A DNA stretch of 64,000 nucleotides from Spirochaetales bacterium. GTDB taxonomy: Bacteria > Spirochaetota > Spirochaetia > Sphaerochaetales > Sphaerochaetaceae. Location of the stretch: assembly GCA_018433865.1 (NCBI GenBank), contig JAHDQJ010000004.1, forward strand, positions 186,001 through 250,000. Reading direction: 5' to 3'. Below, in pieces: positions 43,555-52,093 of the stretch. The notes beneath the pieces are model-generated. The model saw nothing but the letters and a program-made list of their open reading frames with translations. It searched no databases and was not told where the DNA came from. Each line of letters opens with the position of its first letter. Position 1 is the first letter of the stretch. The translations under genes were made by a program, and so were the position numbers.

Positions 43555-45093
43555 ATGAAAACCATGTTCAGGGCTTCTTCCTTGGTGTTGATACTCGTCT
43601 CCTGCCTGGTCGTCGGTGTGTTCTATGTACTCACCACCCGGGCGATCGAAGACATCTATCTTACCGATACCCGACAAGCCATCCGCCAGATAAAGCAAGA
43701 CTTCATCCGCGATACCGTGAACAATCTGGTCACCCGTATCGAGACCCGGCGAAAAGCTGAGCTCTCGCGATACGATAGGGCAGCTGATGAATTCCAGCAA
43801 CTGTTGGTCAACATCAGTCCGTTGCTGCCGGAGCAGGAGTTTGCCTCCGTGTTCACCATCCATTTTTCCCAGCGTGTTGCGATCGGCGTATGGGACGCCT
43901 ATCTATGGAACACCGAAACGGGAGAGTTGCTTTTCGATCCCAATCATGAGTTCACATCCGCCTCCGATGCGGAGACCCGGCTCCCATCACGGTTGTCCGA
44001 CTATGCGGTGTACAAGCATGTCAATTTCTACGGGTTGCGCGGGTTCTTCGGTGTCAGGCAATCGGTGATCGATGACATCGTGAAACAAGCGGTCGCGAAG
44101 GAAATACACGCCTCCAAGTTCGCCGTGGATTCCTACATCTGGGTGAATGAGGTCGTCAATTATGACGGAGGTGACAATTATGCCATCAGGCGCATCCACC
44201 CGAACCTCGTGAACACCGAGGGGATCTTCCTCTCCACCAGCATGACCGACATCGTGGGGAATTTTCCCTACCTGACTGAGCTTGAGGGAGTGAAGATGTA
44301 TGGGGAGCTCTATTTCACCTACAACTTCAAGAAGAAGAACAGCGATGTCATCTCTGAGAAATTGAGCTATGCGAAACTATACAAGCCTTACGATTGGATC
44401 ATCGCGATGGGGATCCACCTCGATGACATGGAAGCGCTCAGTGTCCGGACGAATGAGAAGAGCCAATCGGTAACCGCGAGGATCCTTCCATGGTTCGTCG
44501 TGATCCTGGTCCTGGTTGTCGCTAGCGGGTACGGAATCCTCATCTTGATGCAGAGATGGAAAGTGAAGCGGTCCCAGCGAGCATTGGAGGAGGCGGCAAA
44601 CTACGATGCGCTGACCCGTGTATTCAACAGGCGGTCAGGCATGAATGATCTCGCGGCCTCGTATATGGGTTTTCACAAGAAGCGCCATCCGAGCCCCGCG
44701 ATCATGATCTTCGATATCGACGACTTCAAGCGCATCAACGATACCCATGGACACACGATCGGGGACAAGGCGCTGCAGGTGATCGCACGGACGGTCTCCG
44801 AAGAAATACGGAGCACGGACAGGATCTATCGTTGGGGCGGAGATGAGTTCGTCCTGGTGTGCAAAGGCATTGCATTGGAACATCTCGATGCATTCTGTAC
44901 CAAGTTGCTCGCTCGGATCAGGACGTTGCATGCAGATTGCCAAGATTGCAATTTGGATCCCATCACGATCTCTCTCGGTGCCACCTTCTTCCATGAAGAG
45001 GATCTTTCCCACCTTGAAGCGATGGAACGAGCAGACCAAGCCTTGTACAAGGCGAAGCGGTCCGGGAAGGACCGCTTCGAGGTACAGCTGTGA
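43555..45093 (+). CDS. Cache-domain diguanylate cyclase
   Basis: 512 residues. TM1 (7-29), extracellular double-Cache region (about 30-305, ending YKPYDWIIAMGIHLDD), TM2 (about 307-330) and GGDEF (about 345-512). The active site WGGDEFVLVC is intact; I-site RSTD is present, and IFDIDDFKRINDTHGH carries the metal Asp. The ATG at 43555 follows GGGGAGG; an in-frame GTG lies one codon earlier. The ligand is likely a small organic molecule. Convergent with the repeat protein gene, 9 bases apart. Confidence 0.93.
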   Translation: MKTMFRASSLVLILVSCLVVGVFYVLTTRAIEDIYLTDTRQAIRQIKQDFIRDTVNNLVTRIETRRKAELSRYDRAADEFQQLLVNISPLLPEQEFASVFTIHFSQRVAIGVWDAYLWNTETGELLFDPNHEFTSASDAETRLPSRLSDYAVYKHVNFYGLRGFFGVRQSVIDDIVKQAVAKEIHASKFAVDSYIWVNEVVNYDGGDNYAIRRIHPNLVNTEGIFLSTSMTDIVGNFPYLTELEGVKMYGELYFTYNFKKKNSDVISEKLSYAKLYKPYDWIIAMGIHLDDMEALSVRTNEKSQSVTARILPWFVVILVLVVASGYGILILMQRWKVKRSQRALEEAANYDALTRVFNRRSGMNDLAASYMGFHKKRHPSPAIMIFDIDDFKRINDTHGHTIGDKALQVIARTVSEEIRSTDRIYRWGGDEFVLVCKGIALEHLDAFCTKLLARIRTLHADCQDCNLDPITISLGATFFHEEDLSHLEAMERADQALYKAKRSGKDRFEVQL

Positions 45094-45102
45094 GAAATTC
45101 GA

Positions 45103-46332
45103 TCATCGTACCGTGAACGTTACCTGTGATGTCCAGCTCTCCCCGTCGGTATCGCGCAGGGTGAGGATGAAGGGTATCTGTGTCTGGCTCGGAGCCGATT
45201 CGTCGATGATGAAGCGGAACGTATTGCTCTCGCCAGCTATGGTGCCTTGGGTCCTCGTCGCATACCTGCTGTTGTTCGTCCGGTAGCTGCCTGCAGGCAA
45301 GTCCCTTACAGGAAGGGAATCCTGCAAGAAGGTGACGTAGGGGCTTTCAGTGGAAAGCGTGGCAGTGAGACCGGTGAGGTTGGTGTTTCCTTTGTTCGCG
45401 ATGCTGAATCCGACTCCGACCTGTGTCTTCACCGGCAAGCGGTCGAATCCATAGTACACCGTGTTGATCGCCTCGACAGACAGGTGTTTCCACAATCCTT
45501 CGAATACCGCGCCCTTGCCCGCAACCACATACTGCTCTCCCGGGTTCACAAGGGTCCTGGAATTGCGATCGTACCATCCGAGGAAACGATGGCTGGAGTC
45601 GGGTGCGCTTACCGTCGGGGCAGTCGTTTCCGCTATTGACGGATCGACCTCCACCGAGACCTCCGTATTGGTCACGTCGTCGGTGAACCGTACGGCGTTC
45701 TTGTAGATCGCATAGAGCGTCTGGTCCGTGAGCGGCATGGTGATCGTCTCCCCCGCCTGGTAACTCACCGATTCGGGAGTGAGCCCCCATCCCGCGAGGA
45801 TTCCGGTCCGACTGCTGTCGGTACGGATCTGCCGTTCATCGGGCAATACGATCTGCGTGCCCGGCTTCTGTTGCAACCGCTGGGTATAGCTGTAACGATA
45901 TCCCTCTCCTTCGAGGGAGAAGTCTATGTTCAGTGTCGGGCGGTAGTACCCCGAAGATTCGTACAGCCACATCGCGTATTCGGCTCGCTTGTCCTCCGGT
46001 TCCGCAAGAATCCTGGCCAGCAACCGGTCGGTCTCTTCCTTCCCCATCACGAAGTTCCCGAGCGAAGCATACCGCTGATACGCAGCCACGTAGGCGTCCC
46101 GGTCTCCTTTCTTGCGTGCCTCCGTCATCTCCTTGCGGGCATTCTCGGCTATCTTGGTCACTTGGCCATGCAGTTTCCCATACTCCTGCATGATCTTCTC
46201 CATGCTGACGGTCGTGACATCCATCTCCTGGATTTTCCGATACGTATCCTCGGCGATAGGAGCACCGATCAGCACTGCCGTTGTGGTGCACAGCAAGAAC
46301 ATGGTGATGAATAGAGTGTTTCGCAATCTCAT
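45103..46332 (-). CDS. Secreted protein with an InlB-type (Listeria-Bacteroides) repeat
   Basis: 409 residues; ATG 46332 behind AGGAGG starts a signal peptide (MRLRNTLFITMFLLCTTTAV). Residues 25-100 are helical, lysine/glutamate-rich. The middle contains two short beta-grasp segments of the InlB B-repeat type (LTPESVSYQAGETITMPL; FLGWYDRNSRTLVNPGEQYV). The C-terminus (about 290-409) looks like an Ig-like/CARDB module (GVGFSIANKGNTNLTGL; PFILTLRDTDGESW). Surface or periplasmic location is expected; function unknown. Confidence 0.75.
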   Translation of the reverse strand: MRLRNTLFITMFLLCTTTAVLIGAPIAEDTYRKIQEMDVTTVSMEKIMQEYGKLHGQVTKIAENARKEMTEARKKGDRDAYVAAYQRYASLGNFVMGKEETDRLLARILAEPEDKRAEYAMWLYESSGYYRPTLNIDFSLEGEGYRYSYTQRLQQKPGTQIVLPDERQIRTDSSRTGILAGWGLTPESVSYQAGETITMPLTDQTLYAIYKNAVRFTDDVTNTEVSVEVDPSIAETTAPTVSAPDSSHRFLGWYDRNSRTLVNPGEQYVVAGKGAVFEGLWKHLSVEAINTVYYGFDRLPVKTQVGVGFSIANKGNTNLTGLTATLSTESPYVTFLQDSLPVRDLPAGSYRTNNSRYATRTQGTIAGESNTFRFIIDESAPSQTQIPFILTLRDTDGESWTSQVTFTVR

Positions 46333-46368
46333 GTCTTTGTCCTCCTGATGCCATGTATGTTCATCCAC

Positions 46369-46398
46369 AAGATACCGCATCGGGAGTACATCAGGCAA
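46369..46398 (-). promoter_or_regulatory. Possible promoter of the secreted repeat protein gene
   Basis: -35 TTGCCT (46398-46393), 18-base spacer, -10 TATCTT (46374-46369) on the minus strand. Confidence 0.4.
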
Positions 46399-46472
46399 CC
46401 GACTTCACATAAAATACACATTAACATCATTTCAGGGAGTAAGATACGTGGAAGTGCAGACATGCATGGGCT

Positions 46473-48194
46473 TTATATCAGCAAATACCCTGCGAGTACG
46501 GCAGTACCGAGGGCGAAGGAGATGAACAGGCCATGGAAATCCCTCGGGCGCTCTCGCACGATCCGCAACACGACCGAACCGGGTCTTGAGGTCGCCGCGA
46601 AGAAGAGAAGTGTACCGGAAGCGACAGTCCATGCCGTCTTGACCAGACTATCGGTCGAGAACAGGTTCGCATTGGCAATCGCAATGACGTTCGCGGGTGC
46701 GAGAAGATCGCTCACCACCGGTATGATCAGGTGGGAGGCAACTCCGCCGGCGATACAAAGGAGGCTCAGAAGTACCTCTGCAACCAAGCGCGGCCAATAG
46801 GGAGTGGTCTCTGTCGAAAGACTTGCTTGGGCCGCAACCTTTGTGCCGCGCCAGTAGATCCTGGAGAGCTTGATGAAGGAGGCAACCGTTCCGACCGAGG
46901 CGATCGAGAGCAGTACGTAGTGTACCGTCCCTTTCAGTGAGTACGTGATCAGATCCTTGCTCACATATCCGTTCAACGGAGGGATGGCGCTGATGGCCAG
47001 CGCCCCCGTCACAAACGCGATGAACGTGATGGGAATCCGTTCCCCTCTCCCCTTGAGGCTGGCAATGGAGGATCTCAACAGGTAGACATTCCGTTCTCCC
47101 GTGACATCCACCGTGGTGCCGACACTGAGGAAGAGCAGCCCCTTGAACAGTGCGTGATAGAACGCATGGAGGAATGCACCTACCATGCAGGCCAAACCTT
47201 CGGGGGTATCGATTCCCCAGCGCAAGGCCATGCCCCAGGCGGCAACGATATAGCCGATCTGACTGATGGAGTGGTAGGCAAGCAGTCGTTTCGCATCCCG
47301 TTGCGAGAGTGCGATCACCACTGCGACCACCGCGGTCAACGCCCCCGCGATACTCATCAGCTCACCGATTTTCGTACCCTCCGGGAGCAGATGGAGGATG
47401 CGCGCGAGTGCAAACAGAGGAGTCTTGATCAGCACTCCGCTGAGGACCGCGGAGACTGCGTGCGGTGAGAGTGCATGTGCATCGGGCAACCATCCGTACA
47501 GCGGCATGATCGCCACCCGGATGGCGACCGCGGAGACCAGCAGCGTGAGGCAAGCCAGGGAGAGGATCCGTTGGGTGGAACCGAGCAGTGCCAAGCCCGC
47601 TTCTATCCCTTGGAATGAAAGTGATCCGGTGAGACGATACAATCCGTAGGTCCCAAGGAGGAAGAAGACCATGGCGGAGGCACTGACCATGAGGTAGGAG
47701 AAAGAGGCGAGGCTCGCACCTGCCTTTCGGCTGGTCGGGATCAACACGTAGCTGGTCATGCCCATGATCTCCAGGCACACGAACAGGTTGAACAGATCAT
47801 TCGTCATGATGGTCGCAGAGAGGGCTGCACATTGGATGAGGAAGATCCCGGTGAATGCAGGACCCCTGGGACCGCCGCCCAGCGAGTAGATCCAAGCGGC
47901 GATGCCGACCGTATAACCAAGGATATTGATCAGCAGGGCCAATCCGTCGAAGCTGAAGGTGATTCCGATACCCTCATGCCACGAACCGATTACCCCTTCG
48001 ATCGCATTGCCGCCGGTCACCAAGGGAAATACATTCGCCAGGACGATCAGGGGAAGCAGCAATCCGATTCCCGCTCCGATGAACTCTACCGTGTCCGCGC
48101 CCTTTCCCTTCGGGAACATGTTCGCACAGAGCGCGAATGCTGCGCCAAGAAGCGGCAGCATGACGGTAGCGAAAACCAGATCCTCAGGCCTCAT
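46473..48194 (-). CDS. mrpD: Mrp/Mbh antiporter large subunit MrpD-like
   Basis: 573 residues, about 14 TM helices, in the NuoL/M/N proton-translocating family. Motifs include ALSATIMTNDLFNLFVCLEIM, VAIMPLYGWLPDAHALSPHAVSAVLSG and RLLAYHSISQIGY; the Lys and Glu typical of the antiporter channel are seen there. It overlaps MrpC by 11 bases at its start. It is the only large antiporter subunit in the operon; there is no NuoL-like MrpA half. Its C-terminal ~140 residues carry extra TMs. Confidence 0.93.
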   Translation of the reverse strand: MRPEDLVFATVMLPLLGAAFALCANMFPKGKGADTVEFIGAGIGLLLPLIVLANVFPLVTGGNAIEGVIGSWHEGIGITFSFDGLALLINILGYTVGIAAWIYSLGGGPRGPAFTGIFLIQCAALSATIMTNDLFNLFVCLEIMGMTSYVLIPTSRKAGASLASFSYLMVSASAMVFFLLGTYGLYRLTGSLSFQGIEAGLALLGSTQRILSLACLTLLVSAVAIRVAIMPLYGWLPDAHALSPHAVSAVLSGVLIKTPLFALARILHLLPEGTKIGELMSIAGALTAVVAVVIALSQRDAKRLLAYHSISQIGYIVAAWGMALRWGIDTPEGLACMVGAFLHAFYHALFKGLLFLSVGTTVDVTGERNVYLLRSSIASLKGRGERIPITFIAFVTGALAISAIPPLNGYVSKDLITYSLKGTVHYVLLSIASVGTVASFIKLSRIYWRGTKVAAQASLSTETTPYWPRLVAEVLLSLLCIAGGVASHLIIPVVSDLLAPANVIAIANANLFSTDSLVKTAWTVASGTLLFFAATSRPGSVVLRIVRERPRDFHGLFISFALGTAVLAGYLLI

Positions 48195-48525
48195 CCTGGA
48201 TACGCCTTTTGATCACGTCGATATCAAACGATCCGCTAGTCCGGTAGAGATGGACCGCGAGTGCGAGGGAGAGGGCAGTGACACAGACTCCGATCACGAT
48301 GGCGGTCAGCATGAGCGCCTGCGGGATCGGATCGGCCGTCGGCCCGATGCCTCCGTACATGATCGGAACCTCGTTTCCTATCCTGCTTCCTTCGAGTATG
48401 AAAAGGATCACCACGGAAGCGTTGATGATGTTCAGCCCGAAAATTTTCTTGATGATGTTCCGGTGAGCCATGATTGCCCAAAAGCCGATCATGAAGAGGA
48501 CCAGAAGCAGTATCCGCTCAATCAT
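48184..48525 (-). CDS. mrpC: MrpC (NuoK-like) antiporter subunit
   Basis: 113 residues, three TM helices. FWAIMAHRNIIKKIFGLNIINASV and DPIPQALMLTAIVIGVCVTALSLALAV are conserved NuoK/MrpC segments. It overlaps the MbhE-MrpB fusion by 8 bases, and MrpD by 11. Confidence 0.93.
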   Translation of the reverse strand: MIERILLLVLFMIGFWAIMAHRNIIKKIFGLNIINASVVILFILEGSRIGNEVPIMYGGIGPTADPIPQALMLTAIVIGVCVTALSLALAVHLYRTSGSFDIDVIKRRIQDEA

Positions 48526-49285
48526 GGTTTGCTCCTCCCATCATGACGATGCACATGAACGCAAGGCTGGAGCCGACTTTCATGCCGATGATGCAGTTCA
48601 TGAGGATGATGAACCCCTCAGGAGTCCCGCTGACTGCGAGCGGATTCCCGAAGAAACCTTCCTCGAGGAACACGCCGCTCATCGCACTCAGGATGAACAG
48701 GAGGAATGCGATATTCTCCATTCCCCCGAGAATCGCGGGACGTACGAGGACCGACTTGTCCTCGTAGGGATTGCCCAGTGCGAGGAAGACGATGCCGCTG
48801 GCGATGATCACTCCGCCTTGGAATCCTCCCCCCGGAGAGAGATGTCCATAGAGCATCACATAGAATCCGAACAGGAGCACGATCGGACCGACTTTACCGG
48901 TCACCTCCTCCAGGAGGTTCGTTCTCAATGCATGAGAAACCCGTTTCTCCAGGGAGAGGGAGAAGCCCTTGGCGTTCGGGGAAGATGTATCCTCGGGTCC
49001 TGGCGATACCAAGGACTCCACCCGTGCCAAGAGCGAGAGCGTCCCGGTGACGGCAATCAGGAGCACGATGGTCTCGCCCAGGGTATCGAACGCACGGTAG
49101 CCGAGATATATGGCGCTTACAAGGTTGACTGCACCGCTTTCGGCCTGGCCTTGTGCCATCAGGTAGTCACGTGCCGTGACCGGCCAAGACGCGTCGCTCA
49201 GGAAAATGGGTGCCATGACTGCCCCGATGAGCACGAGGGAAGCGAAGATCCTAATGTTCCTCCAGGCGGTTTTGCCATCATTCAT
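48518..49285 (-). CDS. mrpB: MbhE-MrpB fusion subunit
   Basis: 255 residues. The first ~95 residues, containing NLVSAIYLGYRAFDTLGETIVLL, match the MbhE/C-terminal MrpA segment. The rest is MrpB: GFYVMLYGHLSPGGGFQGGVIIASG, then VLVRPAILGGMEN. The start ATG 49285 overlaps the DUF4040 gene by 8 bases. In Pyrococcus Mbh these are separate MbhE and MbhF, and in Bacillus the first piece is the MrpA tail. Confidence 0.9.
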   Translation of the reverse strand: MNDGKTAWRNIRIFASLVLIGAVMAPIFLSDASWPVTARDYLMAQGQAESGAVNLVSAIYLGYRAFDTLGETIVLLIAVTGTLSLLARVESLVSPGPEDTSSPNAKGFSLSLEKRVSHALRTNLLEEVTGKVGPIVLLFGFYVMLYGHLSPGGGFQGGVIIASGIVFLALGNPYEDKSVLVRPAILGGMENIAFLLFILSAMSGVFLEEGFFGNPLAVSGTPEGFIILMNCIIGMKVGSSLAFMCIVMMGGANHD

Positions 49286-49517
49286 GGCGATCTTCCTTCC
49301 TCTGGGAGTGCCGAAGTGCCCATACGAAGATGACTGTGGACACCCCTGCGCCAACCGCGGCTTCGGTGATCGCGACATCAGGAGCTTCGAGGATATAGAA
49401 GAGGATCGCACAGGAGAGGCTGATCGCACTCATCGCGACGACACCGTGCAGCAAGTCGCTCGAGAACAGTGCGAATACCGCCAGCAGGATGATCAGCGTA
49501 AGCAAAAGTATGGTCAC
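49278..49517 (-). CDS. MbhD-like (DUF4040) antiporter subunit
   Basis: 79 residues, GTG start at 49517 after AGCAGGAAAA. Two to three TM helices; SDLLHGVVAMSAISLSCAIL and EAPDVAITEAAVGAGVSTVI are the DUF4040/MbhD pattern found as part of MrpA in Bacillus. Easily missed because it is short and begins with GTG. It overlaps MrpG by 4 bases. Confidence 0.88.
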   Translation of the reverse strand: MTILLLTLIILLAVFALFSSDLLHGVVAMSAISLSCAILFYILEAPDVAITEAAVGAGVSTVIFVWALRHSQRKEDRHE

Positions 49518-49852
49518 TTTTCCTGCTCCTTGTCCGTGATGTTGCGCCGCTTTTTCGGTTTCCAAACCGGAAGTCCGGTTTCCCACGTGAATCTCCCGAC
49601 GATATAGGATCCTGTAGGGGCGCTGATGAGAAAGAAGATCATGATGATCACGATCCGTGCCGCCGTCGCACGGTCGGGAGCCAACAACAACGATCCGATG
49701 AAAACGGAGAACGTCGCTGTGGTCCCCAACAATCCTCCGGCATGCATCCTTGCATAGGGATCGGGGAACCTGAACATGCCGATCATGCCTGCGGTACCGA
49801 AGATGATCGCACTTGCGAAGGCCACCAAGGCCAGCCACTCCCGTACTGCCAT
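49514..49852 (-). CDS. mrpG: MrpG antiporter subunit
   Basis: 112 residues from ATG 49852 (GGGGAGG upstream; an ATG 6 codons earlier is in frame but would lie on that ribosome site). AGMIGMFRFPDPYARMHAGG is the MrpG signature. Three TM helices; ends in a basic tail. Confidence 0.92.
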   Translation of the reverse strand: MAVREWLALVAFASAIIFGTAGMIGMFRFPDPYARMHAGGLLGTTATFSVFIGSLLLAPDRATAARIVIIMIFFLISAPTGSYIVGRFTWETGLPVWKPKKRRNITDKEQEK

Positions 49853-49853
49853 C

Positions 49854-50132
49854 CTATTGTTCCTCCCCATCGGACATCCTGTCCTTCAGGAACCGGGCGA
49901 TCGCCAGGAACCCCAAGAACCCGAAGATGTCGTAGACGAGTGCGACATCAAGGTAGAGTACCCGTTTTTCCCATACCCCGCGTACCACGAGGAAGGCGAG
50001 GGTGACACCGGAGAGGATGTTGAGTGCGACCAGACGATCGGCGGAAGTCGGTCCGAGCAACAGCCTGATGACGCATATGCCTGCGCTGACCAGGAGGAAC
50101 CACTGCATCGTATGAAGAAGGATCATGCTCAT
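49854..50132 (-). CDS. mrpF: MrpF antiporter subunit
   Basis: 92 residues, three TM helices. CVIRLLLGPTSADRLVALNIL and ALVYDIFGFLGFLAIARFL are conserved in MrpF. The start at 50132 overlaps the mrpE stop by 4 bases. Confidence 0.92.
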   Translation of the reverse strand: MSMILLHTMQWFLLVSAGICVIRLLLGPTSADRLVALNILSGVTLAFLVVRGVWEKRVLYLDVALVYDIFGFLGFLAIARFLKDRMSDGEEQ

Positions 50133-50641
50133 GGCCAGATGTTTCCTATGAAACGTTCCATCCGGCCCTTGACCCGTTCCCCTGCCGCCTTCGCGTGGTT
50201 CGTGTCGCAAAAGAGCCAGTGTACCGTCAGATGGTCGTCGTTCAGGTCCAGCGTGATGGTCCCTGGCGTGATGGTGATGGAGTTGGCCAGGATCATCCTC
50301 GCGACATCACTTCTCAGTCGTGTCCGGAAATGTACGATCCGAGGCGAGACTTCTCCCGTGAACACCGCCCGGAGCATCATGACGCTCGATTGGTAGAGAA
50401 ATGCGATGATGATGAACAGGTAGAGGACCAGATGCAGCGGATTGGGCACGATGTACCGCAGGTTTGCCTGGTGTTCCGCAATGAACACCGTGTGGGTCAA
50501 AGCTCCGATGCCGACCGATCCGATCGCACCGAAAATGAGTGAGTAGGGTTCAAGACTTGCGGTGAACACAAGCCATACGAGATAGAGGAAGAAAGAAGTA
50601 AGGAGAAACCGAACCACATGCCACCGGCGTTCCACGTTCAT
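50129..50641 (-). CDS. mrpE: MrpE antiporter subunit
   Basis: 170 residues. Two N-terminal TM helices (VRFLLTSFFLYLVWLVFT), the FRTRLRSDVARMILANSITITPGT motif and TLDLNDDHLTVHWL are characteristic of MrpE/MnhE. First membrane subunit in the operon, 4-base overlap with the EIIA-like gene. Confidence 0.92.
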   Translation of the reverse strand: MNVERRWHVVRFLLTSFFLYLVWLVFTASLEPYSLIFGAIGSVGIGALTHTVFIAEHQANLRYIVPNPLHLVLYLFIIIAFLYQSSVMMLRAVFTGEVSPRIVHFRTRLRSDVARMILANSITITPGTITLDLNDDHLTVHWLFCDTNHAKAAGERVKGRMERFIGNIWP

Positions 50642-51102
50642 CCGTTCATCTCCCCCTTGCAGATGGCCCCGAGGAACTCATCCGCCGACGTAGCCGCGCG
50701 CAAGCTTTTGCGACTCTCCTCATCATGCAGGATGCGGGCAAGCTTCGAGAGCAGCTTGAGGTGTGCCATCGCCCTTCGTGCCGGTCCGACCAGGAGGAAG
50801 ACCAGGGAAACCGGCAGGCCGTCCGGTGTATCCAAAGTCACCGCAGTGGCCAACCGTGCGGCTACGATGAGGCTTGTGTGTACGGTATCGGAGTGAGCGT
50901 GGGGGATGGCACATCCGTTGCCGATGCAGGTGGAAGATAATTGTTCCCGCGCCATGACTTCCCGTACCAGACGGTCAGGATCCGATACCGGTACCTCGGC
51001 GGTGAGAGCGGTCACCATGGTCCTGATGATCTGCTTGAGGTCCTGTTCCTGCACATCAAGGAGGACACATCTTGGCGCAAGCCGATTGCAAATTCCTTCC
51101 AC
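50638..51102 (-). CDS. PTS EIIA (fructose/nitrogen-type) domain protein
   Basis: 154 residues, GTG start at 51102 with GAGG seven bases upstream. The active-site region STCIGNGCAIPHAHSDTVHTS retains the phosphorylatable His of the EIIA-Fru/EIIA-Ntr fold, and VSLVFLLVGPARRAMAHLKLLSKLARIL fits the family. Without EIIB/EIIC near it, it is likely regulatory. The gene follows the P-II-like gene by one base (stop at 51104) and overlaps mrpE by 4 bases, so it probably controls the antiporter, by analogy with EIIA-Ntr and potassium systems. That is inference. Confidence 0.85.
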   Translation of the reverse strand: MEGICNRLAPRCVLLDVQEQDLKQIIRTMVTALTAEVPVSDPDRLVREVMAREQLSSTCIGNGCAIPHAHSDTVHTSLIVAARLATAVTLDTPDGLPVSLVFLLVGPARRAMAHLKLLSKLARILHDEESRKSLRAATSADEFLGAICKGEMNG

Positions 51103-51103
51103 G

Positions 51104-51451
51104 CTACACCTCTTCCTCTTCCGGGACCAATCCGGAAACCCAATCCACCGGTACGGTGAACATGATTCCCGTGCCCCCATTGTCCAGGCCTCCGATCAAC
51201 GGGTCGACCAGTTTTCTTACCCTATCCACCGTCTGCATGTCCTTCACGACGGAGAGGATGGTCTTGTTGTAGGGCTTGTTACCCTTCATGAACTCCTTGA
51301 ACGCAGCGAACAGCGGTACCTCATACGCCAAGAAGCGACCCATCCCCTCGGAATCGAGGATCGTCGCTCCCGTGACTCCGGCTTCGACATACGCTTCGAG
51401 GACCTCCTCGAGGAACTCTTCGTTGTTCAGGACAAAGACCAACAGTTTCAT
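51104..51451 (-). CDS. P-II-like signalling protein
   Basis: 115 residues. The ferredoxin-like P-II pattern is visible: MKLLVFVLNNEEFLEEVLEAY at the start, GVTGATILDSEGMGR, and a C-terminal DNGGTGIMFTVPVDW in the place of the P-II C-loop strand. The uridylylation Tyr of the canonical T-loop is not seen. It is the promoter-proximal gene of the Mrp operon. Such proteins usually bind adenine nucleotides or c-di-AMP and regulate transport; the ligand here is unknown. Confidence 0.8.
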   Translation of the reverse strand: MKLLVFVLNNEEFLEEVLEAYVEAGVTGATILDSEGMGRFLAYEVPLFAAFKEFMKGNKPYNKTILSVVKDMQTVDRVRKLVDPLIGGLDNGGTGIMFTVPVDWVSGLVPEEEEV

Positions 51452-51464
51452 CGTACTGCACACC

Positions 51465-51526
51465 CCGGTTTTTCGGATGGTAGGATGGTAGCACGGTTGT
51501 TTCCGTATCGACAAGGGAAAAACCGG
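51465..51526. repeat. Long-spaced inverted repeat flanking the Mrp promoter
   Basis: CCGGTTTTTC (51465-51474) and GAAAAACCGG (51517-51526), perfect 10-base arms 42 bases apart. They bracket the predicted -35/-10 region. They could be paired operator half-sites or part of a DNA loop. Confidence 0.6.
51485..51514 (-). promoter_or_regulatory. Likely promoter of the P-II/EIIA/Mrp operon
   Basis: -35 TTGTCG (51514-51509), 18-base spacer, -10 TACCAT (51490-51485) on the minus strand, about 34 bases ahead of the ATG. Confidence 0.45.
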
Positions 51527-51552
51527 ACTGTTTCCAATATGGCTGCAGCGGC

Positions 51553-51581
51553 TTTCAAGATGACGGATTGCGCAGTATAAT
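51553..51581 (+). promoter_or_regulatory. Promoter of the flavodoxin gene
   Basis: -35 TTTCAA (51553-51558), 17-base spacer, -10 TATAAT (51576-51581). A GGGAGG ribosome site precedes ATG 51608. Confidence 0.5.
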
Positions 51582-51607
51582 CCATTGCTTGGGAGGAAAA
51601 AATCATT

Positions 51608-52093
51608 ATGAGGACATTGATTGTCTATGCATCGAAGAGCGGCTATGCGAAGGAGTGCGCCCAACGTATCGCACAGGGATTGGAAGGAGATGTCGAGATC
51701 GCCGATATCAAGAAAGATACCGCCAGGAAGAACCTTGCCGACTATGGCATGATCTTGGCCGGAGGGAGTGTGCGTGCGGGTCACGTCAGCGGCTCCCTGC
51801 GCAAGTTCCTTGAAGCCAACAAGGAGGTATTGCTGCAAAAGCGGTTGGGACTCTTCCTCTGCGGTACCGATCCCGACAACTTGGAGACTCAGTTCGAAAC
51901 CCACTACCCGAAGGAGTTGCTCGACAGTGCCATAGCGAAGGAATGGTTCGGAGGAAAGATCGTATTCGCCGAGCAGAATGCGATCATGCGTTTCATGCTC
52001 AAGCGCATCCTCAAGGGAGAACAAGACGTGCATGTCGAGAAGCCCGAGGCCGTGCAGGCTTTCATCACCGCATGCTCGACGGTATCAGAATAG
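51608..52093 (+). CDS. Flavodoxin-domain protein (HemG-like)
   Basis: 161 residues. The FMN-binding loop IVYASKSGYAKECAQ at the N-terminus, ILAGGSVRAGHVSGSLRKFLE and LFLCGTDPD identify the flavodoxin_5 group that includes the menaquinone-linked protoporphyrinogen oxidase HemG. No other haem genes are near, so an electron-transfer role is as likely. Convergent with the LysE gene, overlapping by 9 bases. Confidence 0.85.
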   Translation: MRTLIVYASKSGYAKECAQRIAQGLEGDVEIADIKKDTARKNLADYGMILAGGSVRAGHVSGSLRKFLEANKEVLLQKRLGLFLCGTDPDNLETQFETHYPKELLDSAIAKEWFGGKIVFAEQNAIMRFMLKRILKGEQDVHVEKPEAVQAFITACSTVSE

